NCBI GenBank assembly: GCA_947503305.1
Contig: CANNDF010000005.1
Location: forward strand, 372,001 to 436,000
Length of the DNA: 64,000 nucleotides
Origin: an uncultured Dokdonia sp.
GTDB lineage: Bacteria; Bacteroidota; Bacteroidia; Flavobacteriales; Flavobacteriaceae
Direction: 5' to 3'
The notes under the pieces were generated by a model. The model had not been told where the DNA came from and ran no database searches. It saw nothing but the letters and a program-made list of their open reading frames with translations. Of this stretch, positions 25,821 to 37,924 are shown in pieces. Numbering within the stretch: the first letter of the stretch is position 1; every line of letters begins with the position of its first letter. The position numbers and the translations under genes were made by a program.

Positions 25821-26113
25821 GAAACTGGTTGTGTCTAAATATACTAACAAGAAACGCTGCAAAAGCTAGATAGATTATAAAAATGTATTAAAATACATCA
25901 GCATAATCTTATCGAACATCTTAAGTAATGAAGACAAACCACTCTGAAACATATGGGTAGGTGCTTTAAGTAAATAGCATATGTTTCAAAGGTACATCCT
26001 ACGGTTTTAGGTACTAATATTCCTAAAATTAGAGCTTCAAGGGTTCACCGGCAAAAGGATTACCTAAAAAGCCATATCAAGCAATTTATTGCATTGATAT
26101 GGCTTTTGTTTTT
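25821..26113 (+). ncRNA. Structured RNA of unknown class with terminator
   Basis: About 290 nt without an ORF that fold into successive paired domains. Domain 1: TGGTT-TGTCT (25826-25836) pairs with AGACAAACCA (25932-25941) and encloses GATAGATTAT (25869-25878) paired with ATAATC-T-TATC (25903-25913), itself capped by ATGTAT/ATACAT. Domain 2: GAAACATATG (25946-25955) pairs with CATATGTTTC (25978-25987). Domain 3: AGGTA-ATCC (25990-25999) pairs with GGATTACCT (26057-26065) and encloses TTTTAGG/CCTAAAA (26005-26028). A terminator follows at once. The icd promoter lies after that terminator, so this is likely a separate transcript and not an icd leader. I do not see RNase P, tmRNA or SRP signatures. 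The 5' end is approximate. Confidence 0.6.
26067..26113 (+). terminator. Terminator of the structured RNA
   Basis: A 14-bp stem, AAAAGCCATATCAA (26067-26080) with TTGATATGGCTTTT (26094-26107), capped by GCAA/TTGC and followed by GTTTTT. Confidence 0.92.
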
Positions 26114-26124
26114 ACTCATAGTAA

Positions 26125-28443
<2,319 letters not shown>

Positions 28444-28470
28444 CATATAAGCGAAAACGTTATAGATATA

Positions 28471-28500
28471 AAACCTCCTTATACATAGGAGGTTTTTTTT
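28471..28500 (+). terminator. Terminator after icd
   Basis: AAACCTCCT / AGGAGGTTT, 7-nt loop, eight T. Confidence 0.9.
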
Positions 28501-28557
28501 ATTTTTTAACATGACATATCAAAAAATGGACTTAGATTTATACAAACTATCTTATCC

Positions 28558-30933
28558 ATGAAAATAAACATACTACTATTCTCCCTATTTTTTTTAAGTT
28601 TCCAATATAGTTATAGTCAAGAAAAATTTACGCTAAGTGGCACTGTAAGTGATAGTTCCAGTAACGAAACTCTTATTGGTGTAAATATTTTATTTCCAGA
28701 TATTAGTAATGGCGTTGCAACAAATTCGTATGGTTTTTACTCTATTACATTACCTGCTGGCACCTATGAAATCCAAATCAGTTACTTAGGGTTTGCAGAT
28801 AAGACAGAGACTATAACGCTTAATCAGGATATTCGAAAAGATATTCAACTCTCCCCTTCTACAGAGACTATGGATGAAATTGTTATTGAGGAGAAAGTAG
28901 AACGTGTTAATATCCGTAAACCCCAGATGAGTGTAAATTCATTAAGTGCAGAAACTATAAAAAGAATTCCTGTCGTTCTAGGGGAAGCAGATGTTATTAA
29001 GTCTATTTTATTGCTCCCTGGAGTAACAAGTGCTGGTGAAGCTGCCTCAGGATTCAATGTACGTGGAGGTGCTGCAGACCAAAATCTTATCCTACTGGAT
29101 GAGGCAATTATTTTTAACTCCTCTCATTTATTTGGATTCTTTTCTGTTTTTAATCCAGATGCCATTAAAGATTTAAAACTTTACAAAGGAGGGATTCCTG
29201 CCCGCTATGGAGGACGGGCTTCTTCTGTATTAGATATATATCAAAAAGAAGGGAATAGTAAAAAATTTAAAGCCAATGGAGGTATAGGTCTTATCGCCAG
29301 TAGACTATTACTAGAAGGTCCTATAAAAAAAGATGTAGGTGCTTTTCTCGTTGGAGGGCGGTCATCATATGCCAACTTATTCCTACCACTGTTTGATGTA
29401 GATAATAGGGCTTCTTTCTTTGATCTTAATACAAAACTAAACTATAAAATAAACGACAATAACAATATCTATCTTTCGGGATACTTTGGGAGAGATGATT
29501 TTAGTATCAATGATAACTTCTCAAATGACTATGGAAATGCCGTTGGAAATTTTAGATGGAATCATCTATTTTCAGACAAATTATTCTCTAACCTATCTGT
29601 TATATACAGTGATTATTTTTATGGATTAGAATTGGATTTTGTAGGTTTTGATTGGGATTCTGGAATTACAAATTTTAATGTCAAGTATGATTTAAGACAC
29701 TTCCTTAATGATAAGATCCAAGTAAATTATGGAGTAAACAATCTCTACTATGCATTTAATCCAGGAGAAATAGAACCTAATAATCCTGAATCTGGTATTG
29801 TTGCAGAACAGCTTACAAAACAATATGCAAATGAGTTTGCCGCTTATATAGATGTAGAACATAAAATTACAAATCAACTAAATATTCAATATGGAGTGCG
29901 ATGGAGTAATTTTATACGCTTAGGGCAAGATGAAGTTAATGTTTATCTAGATGACAATCCGGTTATCTTTGATCCATTCCTTCTCATATACAGAGGTGCT
30001 GAGATTAACAATGTAGATACCTCATTTAGTAGAGGAGACAGGCTCGCTACTTTTAATACATTCGAACCTAGATTTGCTTTATCATATGCTTTTAATGATG
30101 ATACTTCTATTAAAGCAAGTTATACACATCTTGCACAATACATCCATCTTTTATCCAATACTAGTTCCCCTACTCCATTAGATGTATGGACTCCTAGTGG
30201 ACAATTTATAGATCCGCAATTATCAGATCAGTATGCATTAGGATTCTTTAAGAATTTTAAAGAAAATATGTACACTATAGAAACTGAAGTTTTTTATAAA
30301 GATATAGATAACCGTATCGATTATATAGATGGTGCAGATCTCATTGCAAATGATGCTATAGAGCAAGTAATTTTAAGCGGTGAAGCTAGAGCGTATGGAT
30401 TGGAATTTTTATTACGTAAAAACGAAGGGCGGTTTACTGGATGGTTAGCCTACACCCTTTCTAAATCCGAACAACGTACTCCTGGCCGTACAGAACGTGA
30501 GACAGGTATTAATCTTGGAGAATGGTATAATACACCATACGACAAGACACATGACATTTCTGTAAATGCAAATTATGAACTTAATGATAAATGGCGTTTT
30601 GGGGCCAACTTTATCTACCAAACAGGACAACCTACCAACTTTCCGGTAGGACAATTTGAGTTCCAAGGATTAGTGATTCCTACCTATGGATTCAGGAATG
30701 AACAGCGTCTTCCAGATTTTCATCGTATTGATGTCTCGGCGACACTTACTCCTAAGAAATCAAAAGATAGAGCTTGGAAATCCGAATGGGTGTTCAGTAT
30801 TTACAATTTATATAGTAGAAGAAATGCGGCTTCTATTAATTTTAGACAAAATGCAGAAACAAGAGTCAATGAGGCAATAAGAACTTCTATTTTTGGGATT
30901 ATCCCTTCGGTAACATATAATTTCAAGTTTTAG
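28558..30933 (+). CDS. TonB-dependent outer membrane receptor with CarboxypepD_reg-like domain
   Basis: A 791-aa TonB-dependent transporter. Signal peptide (to YSYSQ), then a carboxypeptidase-regulatory-like Ig domain (FTLSGTVSDSSSNETLIGVNI, about 24-105), plug (RIPVVLGEADVIKSILLLPGV, GFNVRGGAADQNLILLDEA, about 130-240) and a 22-strand barrel ending in the aromatic strand VTYNFKF. It is shorter than SusC proteins, and the adjacent genes are DUF4249 lipoproteins, not SusD. This receptor/DUF4249 pairing is common in Flavobacteria; the substrate is unknown (metal or small organic ligand possible). The next gene starts 3 nt after its stop. Confidence 0.9.
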   Translation: MKINILLFSLFFLSFQYSYSQEKFTLSGTVSDSSSNETLIGVNILFPDISNGVATNSYGFYSITLPAGTYEIQISYLGFADKTETITLNQDIRKDIQLSPSTETMDEIVIEEKVERVNIRKPQMSVNSLSAETIKRIPVVLGEADVIKSILLLPGVTSAGEAASGFNVRGGAADQNLILLDEAIIFNSSHLFGFFSVFNPDAIKDLKLYKGGIPARYGGRASSVLDIYQKEGNSKKFKANGGIGLIASRLLLEGPIKKDVGAFLVGGRSSYANLFLPLFDVDNRASFFDLNTKLNYKINDNNNIYLSGYFGRDDFSINDNFSNDYGNAVGNFRWNHLFSDKLFSNLSVIYSDYFYGLELDFVGFDWDSGITNFNVKYDLRHFLNDKIQVNYGVNNLYYAFNPGEIEPNNPESGIVAEQLTKQYANEFAAYIDVEHKITNQLNIQYGVRWSNFIRLGQDEVNVYLDDNPVIFDPFLLIYRGAEINNVDTSFSRGDRLATFNTFEPRFALSYAFNDDTSIKASYTHLAQYIHLLSNTSSPTPLDVWTPSGQFIDPQLSDQYALGFFKNFKENMYTIETEVFYKDIDNRIDYIDGADLIANDAIEQVILSGEARAYGLEFLLRKNEGRFTGWLAYTLSKSEQRTPGRTERETGINLGEWYNTPYDKTHDISVNANYELNDKWRFGANFIYQTGQPTNFPVGQFEFQGLVIPTYGFRNEQRLPDFHRIDVSATLTPKKSKDRAWKSEWVFSIYNLYSRRNAASINFRQNAETRVNEAIRTSIFGIIPSVTYNFKF

Positions 30934-30936
30934 ACC

Positions 30937-31812
30937 ATGAAACGCTGGTATTACATACTATATATTTTACCTCTTATAGCGTGTGAGGATGTTGTTGATG
31001 TTGATCTCCCAGAACAACAACCTAAACTCATTGTAGATGCACTAGTCCGGCTTAACCTAGAAGAGAGTTCATCACCAGTACGTATTAAAGTGTCTACGAC
31101 GGGTTCATTTTTTGATGAGATTATCCCCACTCCGTTAGAACGGATGCAAATTCTTAATGAGGATAATGGCGGTGTTAAATTTTTTATCGCAGATCCAGAA
31201 AAGCCAAATGAATATGTTCCTTTGAATAGTATGGGAGAGCCTGAAGTTGGAGATCTGGCTCCTAATACTCTTTTTACAGAGGGAAGAGTTATACTTACAT
31301 TTGTTTTTGAAGACGAACTTTACCTAGCTGAAACACGATTTGCTCCTTCTACTCCTATTACATCACTAGAACAAGGAGATGGGTTTTTACTTGATGAAGA
31401 TGACAAAGAAGTTATTGTAAGTTTTACAGATATTCCTGATCAACAAAATCAATATGTATTTGATTTTGATTTTGGAGAATTTGTAGCTGTTGAAGATCGT
31501 TTTTTTCAAGACCAGGATTTTGAATTTTCTTATTTCTATGACAAAAATTTAGAATCTGGTGATACAGCAAACATTAGTATTCTAGGAGCAGATGAAGGAT
31601 TTTATAATTATATGGATTTACTTATAGAACAAAGTAGTCTAGGTGAAAATGGGCCTTTTCAAGTTCCAGTAACTACCGTAAGGGGAAACATTTTAAAAGT
31701 AGAAGGAGTCGATAATATTGATATTTTTGACAATGTAGGAAGACCTCAAGAGTTTGTGCTAGGCTATTTTGCTATAGCACAAGAATATAAAGCAAGTATT
31801 ACAATTGAATAA
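30937..31812 (+). CDS. DUF4249 lipoprotein, copy A
   Basis: A 291-aa surface or periplasmic lipoprotein with lipobox LIAC (C16), 3 nt after the TonB receptor gene. The family pattern is an N-terminal strand set (EDVVDVDLPEQQPKLIVDAL), acidic loops (DEDDKEVIVSFTDI) and a conserved C-terminus (TTVRGNILKVEGVDNIDIF). DUF4249 proteins occur almost only next to TonB receptors in Bacteroidota and presumably capture ligand for them. A paralogue follows, separated by a 20-bp palindrome. Confidence 0.88.
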   Translation: MKRWYYILYILPLIACEDVVDVDLPEQQPKLIVDALVRLNLEESSSPVRIKVSTTGSFFDEIIPTPLERMQILNEDNGGVKFFIADPEKPNEYVPLNSMGEPEVGDLAPNTLFTEGRVILTFVFEDELYLAETRFAPSTPITSLEQGDGFLLDEDDKEVIVSFTDIPDQQNQYVFDFDFGEFVAVEDRFFQDQDFEFSYFYDKNLESGDTANISILGADEGFYNYMDLLIEQSSLGENGPFQVPVTTVRGNILKVEGVDNIDIFDNVGRPQEFVLGYFAIAQEYKASITIE

Positions 31813-31823
31813 ATAACACATAC

Positions 31824-31837
31824 GCTTTCGCGAAAGC
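31824..31837. repeat. Palindrome GCTTTCGCGAAAGC, copy 4 (intergenic)
   Basis: Extended here to a perfect 20-bp palindrome (31821-31840, TACGC...GCGTA) in the 44-nt gap between the two DUF4249 genes. Confidence 0.95.
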
Positions 31838-31856
31838 GTACTAATACATAAAAAAA

Positions 31857-32753
31857 ATGAAAAAAATACTATATATCCTACTAGCACTATTCATTTTTAC
31901 AAGTTGTGAAGATACGGTAGATGTTGACCTTGTAGACGAAGAACCTCGTCTTATCATTGATGCATTAATACGTGTAGATTTGGATAGTCCCAATACTAGA
32001 TTAGAAATAAAAGCATCATTAACAAGTTCTTTTTTTGGAGAAGTACTTCCTACGAGTGAGGTAAACCAAATGTTTATTCTCAATGAGAATACGGGTACTG
32101 TAATAGCTCTAGCAGAAATAGATGAAAACCGTCCGGGGGTTTATATGCCTATTCCAGATTCAAATACTCCGCCAGAACTTATAGGACTCGTAGGTACAGC
32201 ATTTCTGGCAGATGGTGATGACTTATTACTTACTTTTAATTTTAGAGAAGAATCTTTTTTAGCACGTACTTCTTTTGTGCCAGCAATTCCTATAAATTCG
32301 GTAACACAAGGGGATGATTTTATCTTTGATGAAGATGATACAGAAGTTATTATAGATATTACGGATGTGGCAGATCGGGAAGATTTTTATGTATTTGATT
32401 TTGGTTTTGGAGAGTTTCTCACTGTAGAAGACCAATTTTTTGATGGGCAGGAATTTCAATTCTCTTATTTTTATGATGGCGACGATTTTGATTTTCAACC
32501 AGGTCAAGAACTAGAAATAAGTATTCTTGGGGCAGATGAACCTTTTTATACATATATGGAGCAACTCATTGAACAAAGTGACCTCAGCGGTAATCCATTT
32601 CAAGTCCCTGTATCTACTGTACGAGGTAATATCTTAAATACAGATGGAATAGATAATATAGATATTTTTGATAACGTAGACAGACCCAACAGTTTTGCCT
32701 TAGGATATTTTGCAATCGTACAAGAATTTAAAAGCACACTTGTTCTAGAATAG
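31857..32753 (+). CDS. DUF4249 lipoprotein, copy B
   Basis: A 298-aa paralogue of the preceding gene with lipobox FTSC (C17). The two proteins align along the full length with the same C-terminal pattern (STVRGNILNTDGIDNIDIF, LGYFAI), while the middle regions differ in loop length and charge. This points to an old tandem duplication with divergence in the putative ligand-contact loops. It is the last gene of the TonB-DUF4249-DUF4249 operon. No clear terminator follows, and udk starts 78 nt later. Confidence 0.87.
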   Translation: MKKILYILLALFIFTSCEDTVDVDLVDEEPRLIIDALIRVDLDSPNTRLEIKASLTSSFFGEVLPTSEVNQMFILNENTGTVIALAEIDENRPGVYMPIPDSNTPPELIGLVGTAFLADGDDLLLTFNFREESFLARTSFVPAIPINSVTQGDDFIFDEDDTEVIIDITDVADREDFYVFDFGFGEFLTVEDQFFDGQEFQFSYFYDGDDFDFQPGQELEISILGADEPFYTYMEQLIEQSDLSGNPFQVPVSTVRGNILNTDGIDNIDIFDNVDRPNSFALGYFAIVQEFKSTLVLE

Positions 32754-32831
32754 AAGACTGCGTATTATAGGGGTATAAAACCTAGTCCCCTTAATTTGTT
32801 TTTTTACCTTTGTTATTAAAGAAAAGTGTCT

Positions 32832-33440
32832 ATGCTCATTATAGGAATAGGAGGCGGTACAGGTAGTGGAAAAACAACAGTAGTTAATCAGATTATCTCT
32901 GAGAATCCACAAGGTCAGGTAACTGTAATATCACAGGACTCATACTACAAAGATTTATCACATCTTGATTATGATTCTCGTACAAAAGTAAATTTTGACC
33001 ATCCCAATGCTATTGATTTTGATCTCCTTTGTGAGCATCTTGAGCAACTTCGCCAAGGAAAATCTATCCAACAACCTGTATACTCTTTTGTAGAACATAA
33101 CCGTACCAAAGACACTATTACGACACATCCCAAAAAAGTAATGGTAGTTGAAGGAATTTTAATTCTTACCAATCCCAGGATTCGGGAGCTTTTTGATATT
33201 AAAGTATTTGTACATGCAGATAGTGATGAGCGGTTAATACGTCGTTTAAAACGAGATATTGCAGAGCGTGGCCGTGATCTAGAAGAAGTATTGGATCGAT
33301 ATCAAAATACATTAAAACCTATGCATCAACAGTTCATAGAACCTACTAAGGAATTTGCAGATATCATCATTCCAAACAATAGATACAATACAGTTGCTGT
33401 AGATATCGTTCGTACAATAATTAATGATCGCTTGTCTTAA
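32832..33440 (+). CDS. udk: Uridine kinase
   Basis: Phosphorylates uridine and cytidine in pyrimidine salvage. P-loop GGGTGSGKTT near the N-terminus, then the substrate motif SQDSYYKDL, NFDHPNAIDFDLL and the lid region RRLKRDIAERGRDL. About 202 aa, as usual. I chose the ATG at 32832 (MLIIGIGGG); a GTG two codons upstream is the alternative. The divIC-like gene follows 21 nt later, a common flavobacterial order (udk-divIC-mutA). Confidence 0.92.
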   Translation: MLIIGIGGGTGSGKTTVVNQIISENPQGQVTVISQDSYYKDLSHLDYDSRTKVNFDHPNAIDFDLLCEHLEQLRQGKSIQQPVYSFVEHNRTKDTITTHPKKVMVVEGILILTNPRIRELFDIKVFVHADSDERLIRRLKRDIAERGRDLEEVLDRYQNTLKPMHQQFIEPTKEFADIIIPNNRYNTVAVDIVRTIINDRLS

Positions 33441-33461
33441 GCTTTTAGTATCTTCGTTATT

Positions 33462-33794
33462 ATGGGTTTAAAATCATTAAAAAGTAAAAGATGGTTCAGA
33501 ATAATAAGCAATAAATACATGCTTATCTTTCTAATCTTCCTCGTTTGGATGCTTTTTTTTGATGGAAATTCGTGGTTAATCCATAGAGAACTCAACGCAG
33601 ATAAAGAAAAATTAAAAGGAAACATCGATTTCTTCGAGAATGAAATAGAGCAAGACCAATCCCAAATTGTAAAACTTCAAGACAGTGCAGGGCTTGAACG
33701 TTTTGCTAGGGAAGAATACTTGATGAAAAAACCGAATGAAGAAATTTATATTATAGAATACGAAGACAGCATCCCTACAAATGACAAAGAATAA
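33462..33794 (+). CDS. FtsB/DivIC-like septum formation initiator
   Basis: A 110-aa bitopic protein: short basic cytoplasmic part, one transmembrane helix (MLIFLIFLVWMLFF, about 20-34), then a coiled coil (about 40-80) and the conserved GLERFAREEYLMKKPNEEIYII segment of the FtsB/DivIC family. It should join the FtsL/FtsQ complex at the division site. It overlaps the methylmalonyl-CoA mutase small-subunit gene by 14 nt, implying coupled translation with a metabolic gene. Confidence 0.87.
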   Translation: MGLKSLKSKRWFRIISNKYMLIFLIFLVWMLFFDGNSWLIHRELNADKEKLKGNIDFFENEIEQDQSQIVKLQDSAGLERFAREEYLMKKPNEEIYIIEYEDSIPTNDKE

Positions 33795-35148
33795 ACTCTT
33801 TAGTAAATTTGATCCCGTGTCTGCAAAGGCATTCAAACAAAAGATACAGTTTGACCTTAAAGGCAATTCTTACAATGATACTCTCGTATGGAATAGTAAT
33901 GAAGGGATAGATATAAAACCATTCTATCATCGTGATGAGAACTCTACATTCAGAAGCATTCCAGGAATACCTGATACATGGGAAATAGCAGAAACTATTT
34001 TTATTACAGATGCAAAAGTAGCAGGAACTATCGCAAGCAAAGCTGTTGTTTCGGGTACCGAAACTATTATTTTTAAAGCAGACACTCCCTTTAAAATCAA
34101 AGAACTTTTTGAGACCTTTATTCATACAGAGATACCTATTCACTTTAAACTTGGATTTATAGATGCAGTTTTTAATAAACAAATACATCAAGAAACTGCT
34201 AACAGGTCTATTTACATTCATATAGATAGTATAGGTCATTTAGCAGAAGAAGGAAACTGGTACCATTCATTAGATGAAGATCACCGCATCTTAGAAGAAG
34301 TCATAAAAACAAACTCGGCTACACTTACAATTCATTCTGATCTCTATCAAAATGCAGGGGCTACAATGATACAACAGCTCGCCTATAGCTTGGCACAGGC
34401 TAATGAGTATTTACATCATTTAGAAAACAAAAAAGTATCACCCCAAACAATTATTTTTGAAATAGCTATAGGATCTAATTACTTCTTTGAGATAGCAAAG
34501 CTAAGAGCACTACGGCAACTATTCGAAGTTCTTAAAAATGAGTACGCTTTTGCAAAAACGTTAACCTGCCACATCATTGCTCAGCCATCTTCTCGTAATA
34601 AAACTATTTACGATTACAATACCAATATGTTGCGTACCACTACAGAATGTATGAGTGCTATTCTAGGAGGAGCAGATACTATATTAAATATGCCTTATGA
34701 TCATATTTATCACAAAACCAATGATTTTGGACAACGTATCTCCCGCAATCAACTCATTATTCTTAAACGAGAAAGCTATTTTGATGCTGTAAGTAATCCT
34801 GCAGATGGTACCTACTACATAGAATCTATTACAGAACAACTGGCAAAAAAGGCACTTCTAGTATTCAAAGATATTGAGCAACAAGGCGGTTTCTTAAAAC
34901 AATTAAAAGAAGGTGTAATACAACGTAAGATCAAAGAAAGTGCTGCAAAGGAACAATCTCAATTTGACACTCAAGAGAAAGTATTATTAGGGACAAATAA
35001 ACATCCTAATACGAATGACAGAATGAAGGATACTATTGAATTATACCCCTTTGTAAAAACCAAACCAAGAAAGACACTCGTAGAACCTATTATAAAAAGA
35101 CGACTCTCTGAAGCTATAGAGCAAGAACGTCTTAAGACAGAAGTTTAA
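33781..35148 (+). CDS. mutA: Methylmalonyl-CoA mutase, small subunit
   Basis: Non-catalytic beta subunit of the heterodimeric mutase. At 455 aa it keeps only the barrel part (WEIAETIF, EIAIGSNYFFEIAKLRALRQL, YNTNMLRTTTECMSAILGGADTI, DGTYYIESITEQLAKKA) and lacks the C-terminal B12 domain present in the larger small subunits. It interconverts methylmalonyl-CoA and succinyl-CoA together with the large subunit downstream. It is separated from the large subunit by a small lipoprotein gene. Confidence 0.9.
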   Translation: MTKNKLFSKFDPVSAKAFKQKIQFDLKGNSYNDTLVWNSNEGIDIKPFYHRDENSTFRSIPGIPDTWEIAETIFITDAKVAGTIASKAVVSGTETIIFKADTPFKIKELFETFIHTEIPIHFKLGFIDAVFNKQIHQETANRSIYIHIDSIGHLAEEGNWYHSLDEDHRILEEVIKTNSATLTIHSDLYQNAGATMIQQLAYSLAQANEYLHHLENKKVSPQTIIFEIAIGSNYFFEIAKLRALRQLFEVLKNEYAFAKTLTCHIIAQPSSRNKTIYDYNTNMLRTTTECMSAILGGADTILNMPYDHIYHKTNDFGQRISRNQLIILKRESYFDAVSNPADGTYYIESITEQLAKKALLVFKDIEQQGGFLKQLKEGVIQRKIKESAAKEQSQFDTQEKVLLGTNKHPNTNDRMKDTIELYPFVKTKPRKTLVEPIIKRRLSEAIEQERLKTEV

Positions 35149-35165
35149 TTAAAATCCTAAATAAA

Positions 35166-35741
35166 ATGAAAAAAATTGTTTTTGTAATCCTACTTGTAAT
35201 TGTGGCAAGCTGTAATCAAAAAGCTGAATTCGATTATAAATATGCTAACCAAGAACAAGTAATCAATTGTAATGATGCAACTAATAAATTACTTAATGAA
35301 GCCTTATATAGTTTTGAAAATGACTTAGTCAATCAATATGACTCTATCAATAAAGCAAAAACTGCATCTTATGGTCGTTTTATGTATAGAGGAATGAATG
35401 GAACAGCTGCTTATGAAGATATTGCATCAGACGATACACAAAAAATAATAGAAGCACTTATTGCCGCAAATATTTTAGTAAAAAATAAAAAACCAAGCCA
35501 TCTTAACTATCAACATCCAGCTGTAAATTGTATTATAGAAAATATAAAAGATGATGGTATAAAAACAACTATCCAGGCATTAATTGAAGTAAACAGTATG
35601 GATCCAAAACTTTTTGATTCCCGATTACGAAATTTTGGAAGAAGTGCAGATAGAGATAGATATCTAGCACTCTATATAAGTCTAGATGGATACTATCAAC
35701 AAGTATTAAAAAAGAACCTATCTGAATCGCCACAACCCTAA
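35166..35741 (+). CDS. Small lipoprotein of unknown function in the mutase operon
   Basis: A 191-aa protein with lipobox VASC (about C16). The mature part is helical and charged with no family I recognise ([58 protein letters not shown]). It starts 17 nt after the mutase small subunit, and its stop overlaps the start of the large subunit (TAATG), so it is translated as part of the operon. A periplasmic or outer-membrane protein between two cytoplasmic enzyme subunits is unexpected; its link to the mutase is unknown. Confidence 0.7.
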   Translation: MKKIVFVILLVIVASCNQKAEFDYKYANQEQVINCNDATNKLLNEALYSFENDLVNQYDSINKAKTASYGRFMYRGMNGTAAYEDIASDDTQKIIEALIAANILVKNKKPSHLNYQHPAVNCIIENIKDDGIKTTIQALIEVNSMDPKLFDSRLRNFGRSADRDRYLALYISLDGYYQQVLKKNLSESPQP

Positions 35742-37879
35742 TGACTAGAAAAAAACTAGGACATATTACACTAGATAGCTTAACCGCTATTCCAAAAAAA
35801 GAAATAGATCAAAGAGTAACTCCTACAGCCGAAACTATTGATCTTAAAAAATGCTATGATCAAAAAGATACAGAAACATTAGAGCATCTTGACTTTGTAG
35901 CTGGAATAGCGCCTAATCTAAGGGGGCCTTATAGTACTATGTATGTACGCAGGCCATGGACGATCAGACAATATGCTGGATTTTCTACGGCAGAAGAAAG
36001 CAACGCCTTTTACAGACGTAACCTAGCAGCTGGACAAAAAGGATTATCTGTTGCTTTTGATCTTGCAACACATAGAGGATATGACAGTGATCATGAGCGA
36101 GTTATAGGTGATGTGGGAAAAGCAGGAGTAGCTATAGATTCGGTAGAAGACATGAAATTATTATTTGATCAAATCCCATTAGATCAAATGTCGGTATCTA
36201 TGACTATGAACGGAGCAGTACTACCTATCATGGCATTTTATATCGTTGCAGCCGAAGAACAAGGGGTGTCACCAGAAAAACTCTCAGGAACCATACAAAA
36301 TGATATTCTTAAAGAATTTATGGTTCGTAATACCTATATCTACCCTCCTACACCGTCAATGCGTATTATATCTGATATTTTTGAATACACGGCAAAAAAA
36401 ATGCCTAAATTCAACTCGATCTCTATTTCTGGATATCATATGCAAGAAGCAGGGGCAACCTGTGATATAGAACTTGCCTATACCCTCGCAGATGGATTAG
36501 AATACATTCGTACAGGCCTTAAAGCTGGTATGGACATAGATAGCTTTGCCCCGCGCCTATCTTTTTTCTGGGCTATTGGAATGAATCATTTTATGGAAAT
36601 TGCAAAAATGCGTGCAGCACGTATGCTATGGGCAAAAATTGTAGCGCAATTCCATCCTAAAAACCCAAAATCGCTAGCCTTGAGAACACACTGCCAGACT
36701 AGCGGTTGGAGTCTTACAGAACAAGATCCCTTTAATAATGTAGCACGTACCTGTATAGAAGCAGCAGCAGCAGCTTTTGGAGGAACACAAAGTTTACACA
36801 CCAATGCTTTAGATGAAGCTATTGCATTACCTACCGATTTTTCGGCACGTATTGCTCGCAATACTCAAATCTATTTACAAGAAGAGACAGAAATTACAAG
36901 AACTGTAGATCCTTGGGCTGGTAGTTATTATGTTGAGTCCCTCACAGATGCTATTGCTCATAAAGCATGGGAATTGATAGAAGAAGTAGAAGAGCTAGGA
37001 GGCATGACCAAAGCTATAGAAGCTGGTATTCCTAAATTACGGATAGAAGAAGCCGCTGCTCGTAAACAAGCCCGAATAGATAGCGGTCAGGATATCATTG
37101 TAGGAGTTAATAAATACCGTCCCGAAGAAGAAGAGTTTTTAGATATTCTTGAGGTAGACAATACCAAAGTTCGTGAAGGACAACTTCAACGCCTTAAGAC
37201 CACTAAAGAGCATAGGGATTCTGATAAAGTAAGTCATTTCCTTAAAAAATTAACGGATGCTGCTCGTTCAGGCACAGATAATTTATTAGCTTTAGCTGTA
37301 GATGCTGCTCGTGAACGTGCTACTTTAGGTGAAATTTCTGATGCACTGGAAGAAGTATATGGTAGACATAAAGCATCGATAAAATCTTTTAGTGGCGTGT
37401 ATAGTAAAGAAATTAAAAAAGATCCCGCTTTCGCGAAAGCGCAACAGCTCGCAAACGAATATGCTGTAACAGAAGGACGTCGACCTAGAATTATGATTGC
37501 AAAAATGGGCCAAGACGGTCATGATCGTGGAGCCAAAGTAGTAGCAACTGGATATGCAGATATAGGATTTGATGTAGACATAGGACCTCTTTTCCAAACT
37601 CCTAAAGAAGCTGCAAAACAAGCAATGGAAAACGATGTACATATTCTAGGAGTATCATCACTAGCTGCAGGTCACAAAACACTAGTCCCTCAAGTAATCG
37701 AAGAACTCACAAAATTAGGACGACCAGATATTATGGTTATTGTAGGTGGCGTGATTCCTCAACAAGATTATCAATTTTTATTTGATGCTGGAGCTGCAGC
37801 AGTATTCGGACCTGGAACTAAAATAAGCGAAGCTGCCATAGGTCTTCTTAAAATTTTACAATCTAGAAATCAAAATTAA
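35741..37879 (+). CDS. scpA: Methylmalonyl-CoA mutase, large (catalytic) subunit
   Basis: Adenosylcobalamin-dependent mutase, 712 aa. The N-terminal barrel shows [34 protein letters not shown] and [17 protein letters not shown]; the C-terminal B12 domain has DGHDRGAK (DxHxxG, cobalt-ligating His near residue 593), with VSSLAAGH and IVGGVIP. It acts with the small subunit in propionate or branched-chain catabolism to succinyl-CoA. Its start overlaps the stop of the lipoprotein gene. It contains one copy of the 14-bp palindrome in the linker between domains, read as AFAKA. Confidence 0.95.
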   Translation: MTRKKLGHITLDSLTAIPKKEIDQRVTPTAETIDLKKCYDQKDTETLEHLDFVAGIAPNLRGPYSTMYVRRPWTIRQYAGFSTAEESNAFYRRNLAAGQKGLSVAFDLATHRGYDSDHERVIGDVGKAGVAIDSVEDMKLLFDQIPLDQMSVSMTMNGAVLPIMAFYIVAAEEQGVSPEKLSGTIQNDILKEFMVRNTYIYPPTPSMRIISDIFEYTAKKMPKFNSISISGYHMQEAGATCDIELAYTLADGLEYIRTGLKAGMDIDSFAPRLSFFWAIGMNHFMEIAKMRAARMLWAKIVAQFHPKNPKSLALRTHCQTSGWSLTEQDPFNNVARTCIEAAAAAFGGTQSLHTNALDEAIALPTDFSARIARNTQIYLQEETEITRTVDPWAGSYYVESLTDAIAHKAWELIEEVEELGGMTKAIEAGIPKLRIEEAAARKQARIDSGQDIIVGVNKYRPEEEEFLDILEVDNTKVREGQLQRLKTTKEHRDSDKVSHFLKKLTDAARSGTDNLLALAVDAARERATLGEISDALEEVYGRHKASIKSFSGVYSKEIKKDPAFAKAQQLANEYAVTEGRRPRIMIAKMGQDGHDRGAKVVATGYADIGFDVDIGPLFQTPKEAAKQAMENDVHILGVSSLAAGHKTLVPQVIEELTKLGRPDIMVIVGGVIPQQDYQFLFDAGAAAVFGPGTKISEAAIGLLKILQSRNQN
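37427..37440. repeat. Palindrome GCTTTCGCGAAAGC, copy 5 (in scpA)
   Basis: Exact, extended to 16 bp by flanking C/G. Read as AFAKA just before the B12-binding domain. Confidence 0.95.
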
Positions 37880-37924
37880 CACACTATTTACCTGATAAAC
37901 CCCATAAAATAACTTCTACGCACT

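Noticed and set aside
25821-26113. RNase P RNA, tmRNA or SRP RNA
   Set aside because: The conserved cores that I know (GAAAGTCC of RNase P, tRNA-like ends and GGTTCGA of tmRNA, GGAAGGAAGCA of SRP) are not present.
34536-34562. Another copy of the GCTTTCGCGAAAGC palindrome
   Set aside because: The sequence CGCTTTTGCAAAAACG has too many differences in both arms to count.
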